Position numbers and translations under genes: made by a program
The notes under the pieces: model-generated
Seen by the model: the letters and a program-made list of their open reading frames with translations, nothing else
Told to the model about the DNA's origin: nothing
The model's database searches: none
Part shown: positions 35,168 to 47,427 of the stretch, piece after piece
How the letters are laid out: each line of letters begins with the position of its first letter
Numbering within the stretch: the stretch's first letter is position 1
Source: Neobacillus mesonae
GTDB taxonomy: Bacteria > Bacillota > Bacilli > Bacillales > Cytobacillaceae
Reading direction: 5' to 3'
Length of the DNA: 64,000 nucleotides
Assembly: GCF_023715155.1 (NCBI RefSeq)
Contig: NZ_JAMBNQ010000001.1
Span: 62,001-126,000 of the forward strand

Positions 35168-35803
35168 ATGGTCGAATTCCTCATAAACCCGATTGTTGTA
35201 ACCGTTCTCTTAACCATTGGCGGAGTAGGAATGGTCATGGAACTATTTTCGCCGAAATTTGGTATTTCAGGGTTTATCGGTTTATTTGCATTAGTATTAT
35301 TCTTTTTTGGCCATTTTCAAGCAGGGTTTGCTGGATATGGGACATTGACATTATTTGTTATAGGAATTTTGCTGATTTTTCTCGAATTATTCCTTCCTGG
35401 GGCTGTAGCTGGCACACTTGGCACCGCAGCATTAATCTTTAGCTTTTTTCTTGCTGGAGAAAATCCGCTGCAAATAGGAATTTCCATTCTAATTGCCATA
35501 ATCATTTCAATGGCTGTTTTCTTTTTAATGATTAGAGTTTTAGGAAAAAAACTTGTCCTGTTTAACAAAATGGTTTTATTTGATACGGCCAAAAAAGAAG
35601 ATGGCTATGTATCAAATATTAACCGACTAGATATATTGGGAATGGAGGGAACTGCGCTGACAACTTTGCGTCCCGCTGGAACGATCATCATAAATAGCGA
35701 AAGAATTGATGCAGTCAGTGAAGGAAGTTATATTGAGAAAAATGCAAGAGTGAAAGTCATGAAAGTAGAAGGTGCACGTATTGTTGTTAGAGAGGTTAAA
35801 TAA
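35168..35803 (+). CDS. yqeZ: short NfeD-type membrane protein (YqeZ without protease part)
   Basis: 211 residues: about five hydrophobic segments between residues 7 and 125, then a C-terminal OB-fold (about 145-211, LDILGMEGTALTTLRPAGTI and GSYIEKNARVKVMKVEG). B. subtilis YqeZ is about 437 residues because it carries a ClpP-like serine protease in front; here no protease sequence exists upstream and the ATG has its own GGGAGG, so this is a real short protein rather than a frameshift. It precedes floA, the usual NfeD-flotillin pair of membrane microdomains. Confidence 0.85.
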   Translation: MVEFLINPIVVTVLLTIGGVGMVMELFSPKFGISGFIGLFALVLFFFGHFQAGFAGYGTLTLFVIGILLIFLELFLPGAVAGTLGTAALIFSFFLAGENPLQIGISILIAIIISMAVFFLMIRVLGKKLVLFNKMVLFDTAKKEDGYVSNINRLDILGMEGTALTTLRPAGTIIINSERIDAVSEGSYIEKNARVKVMKVEGARIVVREVK

Positions 35804-35824
35804 TTATAAATGGAGGTATATTGC

Positions 35825-36793
35825 ATGGACTTTATAACTGGCGGCACCCTTTTTATTGTGGCCGTTATCGTAATAGTCTTAATTTTCTTTGGTGTCTTAT
35901 TATCGTTTATACCGGTAATGCTCTGGATTTCTGCTTTGGCAGCAGGAGTGAGAATCAGTATTTTTACATTGGTGGGGATGAGACTTAGGAGGGTAATTCC
36001 TGGAAGAGTGGTTAATCCGCTGATTAAAGCGCATAAAGCAGGATTAAAAGTAACGACCAACCAGCTGGAAAGCCATTATCTTGCTGGAGGTAATGTAGAT
36101 CGAGTGGTGAATGCTCTGATTGCAGCCCACCGTGCAAATATTGAATTAACTTTTGAACGCTGTGCAGCAATTGACCTTGCCGGAAGGGATGTATTAGAGG
36201 CTGTTCAAATGAGTGTAAATCCAAAAGTAATTGAAACACCATTTATTGCTGGTGTTGCTAAAAATGGTATTGAAGTTAAGGCAAAAGCCAGGATTACAGT
36301 TCGTGCCAATATTGACCGGCTGGTCGGAGGTGCTGGTGAGGAAACGGTTGTTGCCCGTGTCGGTGAAGGGGTAGTATCCACAATCGGTTCATCCGAAAGC
36401 CATAGCCAAGTGTTAGAAAATCCTGATTTAATTTCGCAAACAGTACTGGCTAAAGGATTGGATGCTGGTACTGCATTTGAAATTCTTTCAATTGATATAG
36501 CAGATGTTGATATCGGTAAAAATATAGGGGCAGAACTACAGACAGAGCAGGCAGAAGCTGATAAGCGGATTGCACAGGCGAAAGCTGAAGAACGGCGCGC
36601 GATGGCCGTAGCCAATGAACAGGAAATGAAGGCGAAAGTTCAAGAGATGAGAGCAAAAGTGGTCGAAGCAGAGGCAACTGTGCCGCAAGCAATGGCTGAA
36701 GCCCTTAAAACCGGAAATATCGGTGTAATGGATTATTTAAACTTTAAAAATATTTCTGCTGATACCGATAGAGAGGATCTATTGGCAGGATAA
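35825..36793 (+). CDS. floA: flotillin-like protein FloA
   Basis: 322 residues: N-terminal membrane segments (about 5-45), a flotillin-specific SPFH-like domain ([37 protein letters not shown]) and a coiled coil rich in EA and AK pairs (about 235-300). FloA organises membrane microdomains with NfeD proteins. ATG 35825 lies nine bases after GGAGG; the ATG at 35810 overlaps it. Confidence 0.94.
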   Translation: MDFITGGTLFIVAVIVIVLIFFGVLLSFIPVMLWISALAAGVRISIFTLVGMRLRRVIPGRVVNPLIKAHKAGLKVTTNQLESHYLAGGNVDRVVNALIAAHRANIELTFERCAAIDLAGRDVLEAVQMSVNPKVIETPFIAGVAKNGIEVKAKARITVRANIDRLVGGAGEETVVARVGEGVVSTIGSSESHSQVLENPDLISQTVLAKGLDAGTAFEILSIDIADVDIGKNIGAELQTEQAEADKRIAQAKAEERRAMAVANEQEMKAKVQEMRAKVVEAEATVPQAMAEALKTGNIGVMDYLNFKNISADTDREDLLAG

Positions 36794-36855
36794 CGACTGA
36801 AAAGAAAGATGATAAGTAATAATTCTTTCTTAGTTGATAGAAAAGAGGTGACCTT

Positions 36856-37311
36856 ATGGAATTTGTATTTTTGATTATTTTAATGGGGATCCTCTCCAGT
36901 GTTTTTGGCAAAAAAAAGCAAAGGAAGCAGCCGGTTCGAAGGAATAAACCGACTATCATCGAGACTTTCGATAAAAGAAAGTCATCTATACAAAACGAAA
37001 CATTTAAAAGGGCAAAAACGATTGAGCGTAAATTTAAGGACAGAAAAACGGCTGAACAGCAGGATTTAATGCAGCATTACAGTCGCGTTAAACCAGAAGC
37101 AGATATCCAATCCAGTGAATTTGAAGAATATCAAAAAGAAAAAGACCGCTTATTGAATAGGAATACTTCTTCGTACATGGACGATCATAATGAAGAAGAT
37201 TTTTTGGAGGAGAAAGTTCCTAATCGTAACGATATTATTAATGGGATTATTTGGTCGGAAATTCTTGCTGAACCTAGATCAAAAAATCCTCACTTTACAA
37301 GAAAAAGATAA
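36856..37311 (+). CDS. single-span basic protein at the yqfB position, function unknown
   Basis: 151 residues with one hydrophobic segment (about 2-16) and a long charged tail with basic patches (KKKQRKQPVRRNKP) and an acidic C-terminal third. It lies between floA and yqfC, where B. subtilis has yqfB, but similarity could not be confirmed from sequence alone. The ATG follows AAAGAGGTG. The tail looks largely disordered. Confidence 0.7.
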   Translation: MEFVFLIILMGILSSVFGKKKQRKQPVRRNKPTIIETFDKRKSSIQNETFKRAKTIERKFKDRKTAEQQDLMQHYSRVKPEADIQSSEFEEYQKEKDRLLNRNTSSYMDDHNEEDFLEEKVPNRNDIINGIIWSEILAEPRSKNPHFTRKR

Positions 37312-37410
37312 CTTGTCATAGATTGCAGCCGATTATTTCAACCGTAAAAAAGATGTGCTAGAACTCCAGGTCATTTCATAAATATGAGATGAAAGGGGGT
37401 TCTTTTTTTT

Positions 37411-37713
37411 ATGGCAAAATCATGGGTCGGCCGGGTTCGCGGCTGGATGGCAAAAAATATGGATCTTCCTCAAGATGTCATGATGGATTTACCCCGTATA
37501 ACAATGATTGGACAAATTCATATATATATAGAAAATCACCGCGGCTTGCTGGCTTTTTCTGATAAAGAACTCCGTTTGCTGCTGAAGCAGGGGCAATTAT
37601 TAATTAAAGGAAATTATTTCGTTATCAAAACCATTTTACCGGAAGAAATCTTACTAGAAGGAAAAATTGATCAAGTCACCTATATAAATGAAAATCCGGG
37701 AGGAACAAAATGA
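37411..37713 (+). CDS. yqfC: sporulation protein YqfC (YabP family)
   Basis: 100 residues. The YabP-like fold shows as LPRITMIGQIHIYIENHRGLL split by DLPQDV, then LLKQGQLLIKGNYFVIKTI. In B. subtilis yqfC is a sigma-E gene of the mother cell. Preceded by AAAGGGGG; ATG overlaps nothing upstream, and its stop overlaps the yqfD start (ATGA), so the two are coupled. Confidence 0.88.
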   Translation: MAKSWVGRVRGWMAKNMDLPQDVMMDLPRITMIGQIHIYIENHRGLLAFSDKELRLLLKQGQLLIKGNYFVIKTILPEEILLEGKIDQVTYINENPGGTK

Positions 37714-38906
37714 AGAACGAATGGATTGTTTTTTTATTTGGGAGGGTTACTGTAAAAGTGACCGGAAAAGGATTGGAGCGATTATTAAACGTTCTGATGC
37801 GTAATGAAATTCAAATATGGAATGTAAAGCGGCATGGGACCGACACCATTACCTTTAAAATCAGCTTGGATGATGCAATGAAACTTAGACATATTGTAAG
37901 GAAAAGCGGCTGCCGCATTTCCTTTTTAAGAAGAAGCGGTGCCCCATTTTTGATGCGCCGCATGTTAAAAAACAGCGGGTTTTTGATTGGTGCGGTGATA
38001 TTCCTATCGATTGTGTTCCTTTTGTCTAACGTGATATGGGGAATAGAAATAAAGGGTGCAAAGCCTGCAACAGAATATCAAATTCGGCAGGAATTGGACA
38101 AGATGGGGGTTAAAATAGGTAAGTTTCAATTTTTTGTGGATAATGCTGAAGGAATCCAAAGAAAACTAACGAATAACATAAATGAACTGACATGGGTTGG
38201 TGTTGAATTAAAAGGGACAACCTACCATCTTCAGGTAGTGGAAAAAAATGAGCCGAAACAGCCTAAAAAACTAGGTCCAAGGAATTTAGTAGCTAAAAAG
38301 AAAGCAATGATTGTAAGAATGGATATTGATGACGGTCAAAAAATGGTTGAAGTGAATGATTTTGTTGAGCCAGGCCAGCTTCTCGTTTCCGGTGAAATTG
38401 GACAGGAAGAGAAGGAGCCTGAACTTGTGGCAGCAAAAGGGGATGTATGGGGGGAGATTTGGTATAAAGCCCATGTCGAACTGCCTCTTAAGACAACGTT
38501 CAATGTCTATAGCGGCAAGGAGAAACGAAAGTATTACCTTTTAGCTGGAGGTAAGGAAATTCCTGTTTGGGGGTTTGGCGGGCATGAATTTAAGGATTAT
38601 AAAGCAGAAAAAAATATTCATAAGCTGCACTTCTTAAAATGGGATTTGCCTGTTTCCTATGTTGATAAAACGATACGTGAACAGGAGAAAGCAATTCGTA
38701 CTTATACAAATAAAGAAGCAGAGGAAAAAGCGATTGAACTGGCAAGAAACGACATAAAATCAAAAGTAGATGAAGATGCTATGTTTAAAGAGGAAAAAAT
38801 TTTACACAAAGATATAAAAAATGGTAAGGTTATACTAGATATCCATTTCAAAATCATTGAAAACATTGCAGTCGGGCAACCGATTACCAAGGAGATTCAT
38901 GAATGA
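37710..38906 (+). CDS. yqfD: sporulation protein YqfD
   Basis: 398 residues: a cytoplasmic N-terminal part (about 1-85), one transmembrane span near residue 90-112 (FLIGAVIFLSIVFLLSNVIW), and a large external domain. Mother-cell sporulation protein in B. subtilis, co-transcribed with yqfC; exact role unknown. It overlaps phoH by four bases. Confidence 0.9.
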   Translation: MKNEWIVFLFGRVTVKVTGKGLERLLNVLMRNEIQIWNVKRHGTDTITFKISLDDAMKLRHIVRKSGCRISFLRRSGAPFLMRRMLKNSGFLIGAVIFLSIVFLLSNVIWGIEIKGAKPATEYQIRQELDKMGVKIGKFQFFVDNAEGIQRKLTNNINELTWVGVELKGTTYHLQVVEKNEPKQPKKLGPRNLVAKKKAMIVRMDIDDGQKMVEVNDFVEPGQLLVSGEIGQEEKEPELVAAKGDVWGEIWYKAHVELPLKTTFNVYSGKEKRKYYLLAGGKEIPVWGFGGHEFKDYKAEKNIHKLHFLKWDLPVSYVDKTIREQEKAIRTYTNKEAEEKAIELARNDIKSKVDEDAMFKEEKILHKDIKNGKVILDIHFKIIENIAVGQPITKEIHE

Positions 38907-39874
38907 CAGAAAAGTTGACTTCCATTAATGTATCACTTGAAAATCCGGCAGAGGCTATAGCTCTGCTTGGAAATAATGATCAAAATATCAAAATGATTGA
39001 AGAAGAGCTAGGTGTCTCCATTATTACACGAGGTGAATCTGTAAGCTTATCTGGTGATGAGGAAAAAGTAACTTTAGCCGGACAAATCCTGGACAAACTG
39101 ATTCAAATCATACGAAAAGGTATTACCATCAGCGGCAGAGATGTCCTTTATGCTATACAGATGGCACAAAAAGGGACTCTTGATTATTTTGTCAATTTGT
39201 ATGAAGAGGAAATTGGAAGAAATGTAAAAGGGAAAACGATTCGAATTAAGACTCTTGGTCAGAGACAATATGTGATGGCTATTAAGAAAAACGACCTCGT
39301 ATTTGGAATTGGTCCAGCCGGAACCGGGAAGACGTATTTAGCAGTTGTGATGGCAGTTAATGCATTGAAGAATGGCTTGGTTAATAAAATTATTTTAACA
39401 AGACCTGCCGTTGAAGCCGGAGAAAGTCTTGGATTTTTACCAGGTGATTTAAAGGAAAAAGTAGACCCTTATTTAAGACCGTTATACGATGCTCTCCATG
39501 ATGTATTAGGAGCAGAGCATACCGGCAGGCTGATAGAACGGGGAACCATTGAAATAGCACCACTGGCCTATATGAGAGGCCGTACTTTAGATGATGCCTT
39601 TGTTATTCTAGATGAAGCCCAAAACACGACAAATAAGCAAATGAAGATGTTTTTAACAAGGCTTGGATTTGGATCGAAAATGGTGATAACTGGTGACCAA
39701 ACTCAAATTGATTTACCAAAAGGGGCCAAATCTGGTTTAGTAGAAGTGGAGGAAATATTGCAAAATGTTAATGGGATATCTTTCGTATTCTTAGAACAAA
39801 GCGATGTTGTCCGGCACCCTCTGGTGGCTAAAATTATCCAAGCCTATGGGAAAGCAGATGAAAAAAACTCATAG
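38903..39874 (+). CDS. phoH: PhoH-family ATPase
   Basis: 323 residues: an N-terminal KH-like region, then a P-loop ATPase with GIGPAGTGKTYLAVV (Walker A), FVILDEAQN (Walker B) and TGDQTQIDLP. PhoH proteins are thought to act on RNA and usually sit beside ybeY, which follows after pgpH here. Coupled to yqfD; ended by a strong hairpin. Confidence 0.93.
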   Translation: MTEKLTSINVSLENPAEAIALLGNNDQNIKMIEEELGVSIITRGESVSLSGDEEKVTLAGQILDKLIQIIRKGITISGRDVLYAIQMAQKGTLDYFVNLYEEEIGRNVKGKTIRIKTLGQRQYVMAIKKNDLVFGIGPAGTGKTYLAVVMAVNALKNGLVNKIILTRPAVEAGESLGFLPGDLKEKVDPYLRPLYDALHDVLGAEHTGRLIERGTIEIAPLAYMRGRTLDDAFVILDEAQNTTNKQMKMFLTRLGFGSKMVITGDQTQIDLPKGAKSGLVEVEEILQNVNGISFVFLEQSDVVRHPLVAKIIQAYGKADEKNS

Positions 39875-39882
39875 TTTAAATA

Positions 39883-39922
39883 AAAAAGGGATTAATCTGC
39901 CAATGCAGAAATCCCTTTTTTA
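39883..39922 (+). terminator. terminator after phoH
   Basis: AAAAAGGGATT and AATCCC-like arm (ATCCCTTTTT) with an inner CTGC/GCAG stem, then T-run. Confidence 0.85.
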
Positions 39923-40055
39923 CATTAATGATGAAACTTAAAGAAAAAACTGTTATCATTTTACATAAGCATTCATTCAAAAAAGAAAAACATTCGACTT
40001 CGAGAAATCCTAGGGCAAGAGGCCTAGGCCTTAGAGGTCAGGTACGGATTCTCCA

Positions 40056-40130
40056 AAAGGTAAAAAACAACCTTCGTCCCGCTCGTCTTATGTTTGTCGG
40101 GGCTGACTAAGGTACTTACGCTTTTCTAGT
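40056..40130. repeat. interspersed Bacillus-type repeat
   Basis: The string containing AACCTTCGTCCCGCTCGTCT and TTTGTCGGGGCTGACTAAGG resembles an intergenic repeat seen in many Bacillus genomes, where it is read in the other orientation after GCGCAAGCGCC. It fills the gap between phoH and pgpH. Only one clear copy in this window. Confidence 0.4.
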
Positions 40131-40143
40131 TGGAGGGATTTAG

Positions 40144-42297
40144 TTGAATACGCTGCAGCAGCACTTCATACGGATACGAAAACTTTTGGATATTACTTTT
40201 TTTCGAATTCTCTTTTTTATCGTTTTAGGTATTGTTTTATTTACAGCGATGTATAGTAATGTGAAACCAGAAAAACTGGATTTGGGATTGTTTACAGTAG
40301 CTGAAAAGACGATTCGCTCCCCAGGGACAGTGGAGGATAAGAAAAGTACAGAAATCAAAAGAAAAGAAGCACGTGATCAAGTTCAAGATGTTTATACCGT
40401 AAAAAAAGAGTATACGCAGAATCGTGTAGATTTGATTAGCTCTATTTTTGAAACAGCTGCAGAATTAAACAATGAAATTAACGATGAACTGGATAAACAA
40501 AAAGACGATCATCCAAAAGAACCAAGTGTATCGGATAAAGTTGAACGGCTAAAGGGAAAACTAACTTCTACCGTAAATAACGACCTTTCAAATCAGGTTT
40601 TTTCGGCATTGGTCCAGGCAAGTAATGATGAATTATCAATTGCCAAGGATTTAACGGTCACGGCCATAAATAATGTCATGACAAAAAGAATTTCTGCAGA
40701 TGATGTAGAAAATGCCAAAAAAAGAGTCGAAGAAGAATTAAAATATACAACATTGAATGACAATTTAAGAGCTGCTGCGATTGACCTGGGAAGATATGCT
40801 GTTATTCAGAATGAATTTTATGATCCTTCCGCAACTGAGGAATTGCGGAGGCAGGCAGCGGAAAGTGTGGAACCTGTAAAGATTCTCCAAGGGCAGATAA
40901 TAGTTGAAGAAGGAAAGTTGATTAATCAGGAAATATTCCGCCAGCTTAAACTGGTTGGTCTGGTGCAAAATGAAAAGTCATTAAGGCCGTTTATTGGTTT
41001 GATTACTTTAATATTGGTGATTTTGTCTGGAACCTTTTATTATTTTTATCAAATCAAATCACAGCCAGAGAAAAGGCAGACAGATTTATTATTGTTTGGG
41101 ATTATTTTTATTTTCTCCATTTTTATTATGAAAATTATCAGCATGATGCAGGTTTTCAATTTTTCTTGGATTGGTTATCTTTTTCCGGCAGCATTGGCTG
41201 GAATGCTGATAAAAATATTAATTGACGAAAAGCTTGCAATTCTAATATCCCTTGTTTTAGCCGTGTGCGGAAGTATATTATTTAATGAAGGGGTTGCGGG
41301 AAGCCTCAACTTTTCAGAAGGGATTTACATTATATTTAATTCCTTATCGGCTGTTTTATTTTTAAGTACGCAAAATCAACGTTTAAAGATTTTGCAGGCG
41401 GGTTCATTTTCTGCCTTAGTTAATCTTTTGACCATAGTAGCACTAATGTATTTATCAAATGGGCAATTTACGGGGCTTGAATTTGGCTACTATTTTACAG
41501 CAGCACTTGTTTCTGGAATTGGTTCCGCCGTACTAACCATTGGGCTGCTGCCATTTCTAGAGGCTAGCTTTGGAATTCTTTCAACCATAAGATTAATTGA
41601 GTTATCCAACCCAAACCATCCATTATTAAGAAAAATTTTAATGGAGGCACCTGGTACATATCACCACAGTGTGATGGTGGCAAACTTATCTGAATCGGCC
41701 TGTGAAGCCATCGGCGCAAATGGCCTATTGGCGAGAGTTGGAAGTTATTATCATGATATAGGAAAAACAAAACGTCCAAACTTTTTTATTGAAAACCAAA
41801 TGCATGGGGAAAATCCCCATGACAAACTGCCTCCGGAAAGAAGTGCGAGCATTATTATTGCACATGCGGCAGATGGTTCACAGATTTTGAAAAAACATCA
41901 CCTGCCAAAGGAAATTGTTGATATTACTGAACAGCATCATGGGACAACCTTGTTAAAATTCTTTTATCACAAAGCATTACAAGAGGACCCAGAGACAAAG
42001 GAAGAAGCATATCGTTATCCTGGTCCGAAAGCACAGTCTAAGGAATCCGCAGTAGTTGGTATTGCAGACAGTGTAGAGGCGGCCGTACGTTCATTATCAA
42101 AGCCGACTCCTGAAACAATTGAGTCGCTAATCAGAAAAATTGTTGCTGATCGGCTTTCTGACGGCCAGCTAAATGAATGTGACTTAACATTAAAGGAAGT
42201 GGAAATTGTAACAAATACATTATGTGAGACGATGAAAGGGATTTTCCATTCAAGGATTGAATATCCGGATATGAAGAAGAAGGTGAAAGAAGTATGA
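40144..42297 (+). CDS. pgpH: PgpH, 7TM-HD cyclic-di-AMP phosphodiesterase
   Basis: 717 residues: an N-terminal span (about 15-35), a large external 7TMR-HDED domain (to about 280), seven spans (about 285-470), then a cytoplasmic HD domain with [14 protein letters not shown] [28 protein letters not shown] and [16 protein letters not shown]. It degrades c-di-AMP. TTG start at 40144 behind GGAGGGA. First of pgpH-ybeY-dgkA, with a four-base overlap to ybeY. Confidence 0.93.
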   Translation: MNTLQQHFIRIRKLLDITFFRILFFIVLGIVLFTAMYSNVKPEKLDLGLFTVAEKTIRSPGTVEDKKSTEIKRKEARDQVQDVYTVKKEYTQNRVDLISSIFETAAELNNEINDELDKQKDDHPKEPSVSDKVERLKGKLTSTVNNDLSNQVFSALVQASNDELSIAKDLTVTAINNVMTKRISADDVENAKKRVEEELKYTTLNDNLRAAAIDLGRYAVIQNEFYDPSATEELRRQAAESVEPVKILQGQIIVEEGKLINQEIFRQLKLVGLVQNEKSLRPFIGLITLILVILSGTFYYFYQIKSQPEKRQTDLLLFGIIFIFSIFIMKIISMMQVFNFSWIGYLFPAALAGMLIKILIDEKLAILISLVLAVCGSILFNEGVAGSLNFSEGIYIIFNSLSAVLFLSTQNQRLKILQAGSFSALVNLLTIVALMYLSNGQFTGLEFGYYFTAALVSGIGSAVLTIGLLPFLEASFGILSTIRLIELSNPNHPLLRKILMEAPGTYHHSVMVANLSESACEAIGANGLLARVGSYYHDIGKTKRPNFFIENQMHGENPHDKLPPERSASIIIAHAADGSQILKKHHLPKEIVDITEQHHGTTLLKFFYHKALQEDPETKEEAYRYPGPKAQSKESAVVGIADSVEAAVRSLSKPTPETIESLIRKIVADRLSDGQLNECDLTLKEVEIVTNTLCETMKGIFHSRIEYPDMKKKVKEV

Positions 42298-42764
42298 CAT
42301 TATTAATTGACAGCAATGATGAAACACAAGAATTAACAGAGCAGTATATGCTTGATATTGAAAGACTTCTTAATTTTGCAGCCCAAAAACTAAATATTGA
42401 GGACCATAGCGAAGTTTCCATTACGTATGTTACCAATGAAAAAATACAAGAAATAAACCGTGAATACAGAGATAAAGATGCCCCGACAGATGTCATTTCG
42501 TTTGCCATGGAAGAACTTGGAGAAGGGGAAGTGAAACCGGTCGGTACAGAACTTCCTCGTATTTTAGGTGATATTATCATTTCTGTTCCAAGGGCGAGAG
42601 AGCAGGCTGAAGAATATGGTCATGATTTTAAGCGAGAGCTGGGTTTCTTGGCTGTTCACGGTTTTTTGCATCTCTTAGGTTATGATCATATGACTGAAGC
42701 TGATGAAAAGGAAATGTTCACGCTGCAGAAGGAAATATTGAACGAGTATGGACTTAAACGGTAA
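42294..42764 (+). CDS. ybeY: endoribonuclease YbeY
   Basis: 156 residues with the metal-binding signature [11 protein letters not shown] near the C-terminus. Acts in 16S rRNA 3' processing and ribosome quality control. Its coupling to pgpH and nearness to phoH and era are conserved. Overlaps dgkA by 17 bases. Confidence 0.95.
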   Translation: MTLLIDSNDETQELTEQYMLDIERLLNFAAQKLNIEDHSEVSITYVTNEKIQEINREYRDKDAPTDVISFAMEELGEGEVKPVGTELPRILGDIIISVPRAREQAEEYGHDFKRELGFLAVHGFLHLLGYDHMTEADEKEMFTLQKEILNEYGLKR

Positions 42765-43131
42765 TCGTAAATCCCCTTCTCTATTCAGTTCTTTTATGTA
42801 TGCTGCTGCCGGAATTCTTACATCCATTAAGCAGGAAAGAAATATGCGGATCCATGTGTTGAGCTCAGTTTTTGTGATTCTAATTTCTTTTTATTTTTCA
42901 ATTACAAAAATGGAATGGATTATAGTTCTCATTGCGATAGGCGGTATGTTTGCATTTGAATTGATGAACAGTGCGATTGAGAGGGTAGTTGATTTGGCAA
43001 GCCCAAAATTTCATCTCCTGGCGAAACAGGCAAAAGATCTGGCCGCAGGAGCTGTATTTGTTTATGCCATCCTTTCCGTTATTATTGGAGTGATGATTTA
43101 TTTTCCCTATGTATCAAAGCTTTTTAGATAG
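42748..43131 (+). CDS. dgkA: undecaprenol kinase DgkA
   Basis: 127 residues with three membrane spans and the family signature [16 protein letters not shown], holding the catalytic Glu. In Gram-positives it phosphorylates undecaprenol for cell-wall lipid recycling. ATG 42748 overlaps ybeY; family length about 120-125. Confidence 0.93.
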   Translation: MDLNGNRKSPSLFSSFMYAAAGILTSIKQERNMRIHVLSSVFVILISFYFSITKMEWIIVLIAIGGMFAFELMNSAIERVVDLASPKFHLLAKQAKDLAAGAVFVYAILSVIIGVMIYFPYVSKLFR

Positions 43132-43262
43132 TGTGATTGAAATTGACTTAAGAAATAGGTAAAATAAGTGAAATCCAATTTTAATGGAAATTAGATTTTT
43201 GTGAAAATTCAATTTTTATTATTACTTTTTTGTTGCAACTAATGATTTTATTTGAATTTTAA

Positions 43263-44625
<1,363 letters not shown>

Positions 44626-44784
44626 CTCATCCACCCTAAAAGCATATTAAGTTAAGGTTAAGATTATGCATTCACAAGATTAACAATATTTACGTCTTAT
44701 GATTTTAACGTGGGCAGGCTAAGATAATTGTAAGGTTAAGGACCTGAATTGACGCTAGTCTAAATATTGAAAGGTGGGGTTTTC

Positions 44785-44928
44785 GTGTTGGATTTAACGT
44801 GGAAAGTATTTACCCAGACTGGTAATATTGACACTTATCTTCTCTTTAAGGAACTTGAGAAGGAAAACCAAGAAATACCCGGTAATTCGAATGAAGAGCT
44901 AGCACAAATTGATTATCCTACTTTCTAG
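44785..44928 (+). CDS. yqzL: YqzL, small protein before recO
   Basis: 47 residues beginning LDLTWKVFTQTGNIDTYLLF, which matches the YqzL family found between era and recO in Bacillus. GTG at 44785 behind GGTGGGG; the next codon TTG is an alternative. Two weak helices, no known function. Sits 30 bases before recO and is probably co-transcribed. Confidence 0.85.
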   Translation: MLDLTWKVFTQTGNIDTYLLFKELEKENQEIPGNSNEELAQIDYPTF

Positions 44929-44958
44929 CTGGACCGCACGTTTCTGGATGGTGACATT

Positions 44959-45711
44959 ATGCTTCAGAAATGTGAAGGCATCGTCATTAGGACAACAGAC
45001 TATGGTGAAACAAATAAAATAGTAACATTGTATACAAGGGAATGGGGGAAGATTGGTGTTATGGCAAGAGGAGCGAAAAAGCCTAACAGCCGCCTTTCTT
45101 CCATTACCCAGGTTTTTACCTATGGACATTTTCTTATTCAAAAAGGTACAGGTCTAAGCGGCCTGCAGCAGGGAGAAGTCATTTCTTCTTTTCGTTCAAT
45201 TGGAGAAGATATTTTTTTAACTGCCTATGCAAGCTTCGTTGTGGAATTAACAGACAAAGCGACAGATGAAAAGAAACCGAATCCTTATCATTTCGAACTT
45301 TTATATCAAACCCTGCATTTAATGAATGAGGGATATGACCCTGATATTCTTATGCATATATACGAAATGAAAATGTTAAACGTATTAGGTTTATACCCTG
45401 TATTAAATCGATGCTCCGTTTGCGGTCAGACAGACGGACATTTTTCTTTTTCCATACGGGAAGGCGGTTTTATCTGCCATCGCTGCTTGGACAAGGATCC
45501 ATATCATTTTAAAATATCACAAGCTGCTGTAAAACTTTTGAGACTGTTTTATTATTTTGATCTATCACGTCTTGGACGTATCTCTGTAAAGGATACGACG
45601 AAGGCAGAACTTAAGAAAGTAATTGATGCCTATTATGATGAGTACTCAGGGCTGCACTTGAAATCAAAGAAATTTCTTGATTCTATGGCCCAATTTCGAA
45701 ATCTTTTATAG
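44959..45711 (+). CDS. recO: DNA repair protein RecO
   Basis: 250 residues: an N-terminal OB-fold ([18 protein letters not shown]), a helical middle and a zinc finger CSVCG followed by CHRC about 25 residues on. Helps RecA load with RecR. Follows yqzL as in B. subtilis. Confidence 0.95.
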   Translation: MLQKCEGIVIRTTDYGETNKIVTLYTREWGKIGVMARGAKKPNSRLSSITQVFTYGHFLIQKGTGLSGLQQGEVISSFRSIGEDIFLTAYASFVVELTDKATDEKKPNPYHFELLYQTLHLMNEGYDPDILMHIYEMKMLNVLGLYPVLNRCSVCGQTDGHFSFSIREGGFICHRCLDKDPYHFKISQAAVKLLRLFYYFDLSRLGRISVKDTTKAELKKVIDAYYDEYSGLHLKSKKFLDSMAQFRNLL

Positions 45712-45764
45712 ATTAGTTGACAACACTTCGAATATTAAGTATTATTTTCAGTAAATTAATAAAT

Positions 45765-45971
45765 TGCTGTGAAGGAAAAGAGTACTTAGGAGATACTATA
45801 AAAGCGAACCTAGGATGGTGTGAGCTAGGGTATAGGATACTAAGGAAGGCGTTCCAGAGCAATTCGTGTTGATGATGAAAAGAGGCTGGCTTTTGTCAGC
45901 AAATAGGGTGGAACCGCGGGTGAACTCTCGTCCCTATGCTTTTAAAGGCATAGGAGACGGGAGTTTTTTAA
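45765..45971 (+). promoter_or_regulatory. T-box riboswitch (glycine) before glyQS
   Basis: AGTA at 45781-45784 and GAA followed by GGC at 45845-45850 form the specifier loop; GGC is a glycine codon. The T-box sequence AGGGTGGAACCGCG lies at about 45905-45918. The terminator (ACTCTCGTCCCTATGC pairing with GCATAGGAGACGGGAGT, then TTTTTT) ends near 45970. Uncharged tRNA-Gly should favour the antiterminator and turn on glyQS. Confidence 0.93.
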
Positions 45972-46001
45972 TGAGAAAATATTTAGAAGGAGTTAAACAA
46001 A

Positions 46002-47384
46002 ATGAATGTAACAATGGATCAGATTGTCGCTCATGCTAAGCACAGGGGATTTATTTTTCCCGGTTCAGAGATATATGGAGGACTTGCAAATACATGGGAT
46101 TATGGCCCGCTTGGTGTAGAATTCAAAAATAATATTAAGCGTGCCTGGTGGAAAAAATTTGTACAGCAAACCCCTTTAAATGTAGGGTTAGATGCTAGTA
46201 TTCTGATGAACCCAAGAACATGGGAGGCTTCAGGTCATATTGGAAACTTTAATGATCCAATGATTGATTGCAAAAACTGTAAGGCTCGTCATCGAGCAGA
46301 TAAATTAATCGAAAACGCTCTTGAAGAAAAAGGAATAGAAATGGTGGTTGACGGACTTCCGTTCGATAAGATGGAAGAAATGATCAAGGAATATAATATT
46401 GCCTGCCCTGACTGCGGAAGCCATGATTTTACTGGAATCCGTCAGTTTAATTTAATGTTTAAAACATTCCAAGGTGTAACGGAAACAAGCACAAATGAAA
46501 TTTTCCTGCGTCCGGAAACAGCCCAAGGGATTTTTGTAAACTTTAAGAATGTCCAAAGAACAATGAGAAAGAAATTACCTTTTGGTATAGCACAGATTGG
46601 AAAAAGCTTTAGAAATGAAATCACACCGGGAAACTTCACTTTCCGTACACGAGAGTTCGAACAAATGGAGCTGGAGTTTTTCTGTAAACCAGGCGAGGAA
46701 TTAAAATGGTTTGATTATTGGAAGGAAAATGCGGAAAATTGGCTGCTTTCTCTAGGTCTTACAAAAGAAAATTTAAGACTTCGCGATCATTCAGATGAGG
46801 AGCTTTCCCATTACAGCAATGCTACAACAGACTTTGAATATAAGTTCCCATTTGGCTGGGGCGAACTATGGGGAGTTGCATCCAGAACAGATTATGATTT
46901 AAAACAACATATGGAATTTTCAGGTGAAGATTTCCATTACCTTGATCCGGAAACAAACGAAAAATATATTCCATACTGCATAGAACCTTCTCTTGGTGCT
47001 GACCGGGTGACATTAGCCTTTTTAATTGATGCCTATGATGAAGAACAGCTTGAAGATGGAACTTCAAGAACTGTCATGCATTTTCATCCTGCTCTAGCTC
47101 CGTTTAAGGCAGCAGTGTTACCGTTGTCGAAGAAGCTGTCTGAAGGTGCGAAGGAAGTTTTTGCTTTGCTGGCTGAAAACTTCAATGTTGATTACGATGA
47201 AGCTGGTTCTATTGGTAAACGTTACCGCAGGCATGATGAGATTGGCACACCATACTGTATCACATATGATTTTGATTCTGCAGAAGATAAAATGGTAACA
47301 GTAAGAGACCGTGATACAATGGAGCAAACACGTCTTCCAATAACAGAACTAGCCGCTTTCCTTGAAGGGAAAATTAAATTTTAA
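46002..47384 (+). CDS. glyQS: glycyl-tRNA synthetase, single-chain (alpha2) type
   Basis: 460-residue class II synthetase of the homodimeric type, not the GlyQ/GlyS pair of B. subtilis. Opening region [14 protein letters not shown], zinc-type cysteines CKNCK and CPDCG, motif 2 region around [11 protein letters not shown] and the C-terminal anticodon-binding domain are visible. Preceded by a glycine T-box. The gene sits in the same chromosomal slot as glyQ-glyS of B. subtilis. Confidence 0.94.
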   Translation: MNVTMDQIVAHAKHRGFIFPGSEIYGGLANTWDYGPLGVEFKNNIKRAWWKKFVQQTPLNVGLDASILMNPRTWEASGHIGNFNDPMIDCKNCKARHRADKLIENALEEKGIEMVVDGLPFDKMEEMIKEYNIACPDCGSHDFTGIRQFNLMFKTFQGVTETSTNEIFLRPETAQGIFVNFKNVQRTMRKKLPFGIAQIGKSFRNEITPGNFTFRTREFEQMELEFFCKPGEELKWFDYWKENAENWLLSLGLTKENLRLRDHSDEELSHYSNATTDFEYKFPFGWGELWGVASRTDYDLKQHMEFSGEDFHYLDPETNEKYIPYCIEPSLGADRVTLAFLIDAYDEEQLEDGTSRTVMHFHPALAPFKAAVLPLSKKLSEGAKEVFALLAENFNVDYDEAGSIGKRYRRHDEIGTPYCITYDFDSAEDKMVTVRDRDTMEQTRLPITELAAFLEGKIKF

Positions 47385-47427
47385 TGTTGATTTTGAAGTA
47401 ATCCTGCCAATGGGTGTCAAATAATGG

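Noticed and set aside
35004..35442. Plus-strand ORFs upstream of and within yqeZ
   Set aside because: No ribosome binding site; not a broken protease domain, since no ClpP-like motifs are seen in any frame.
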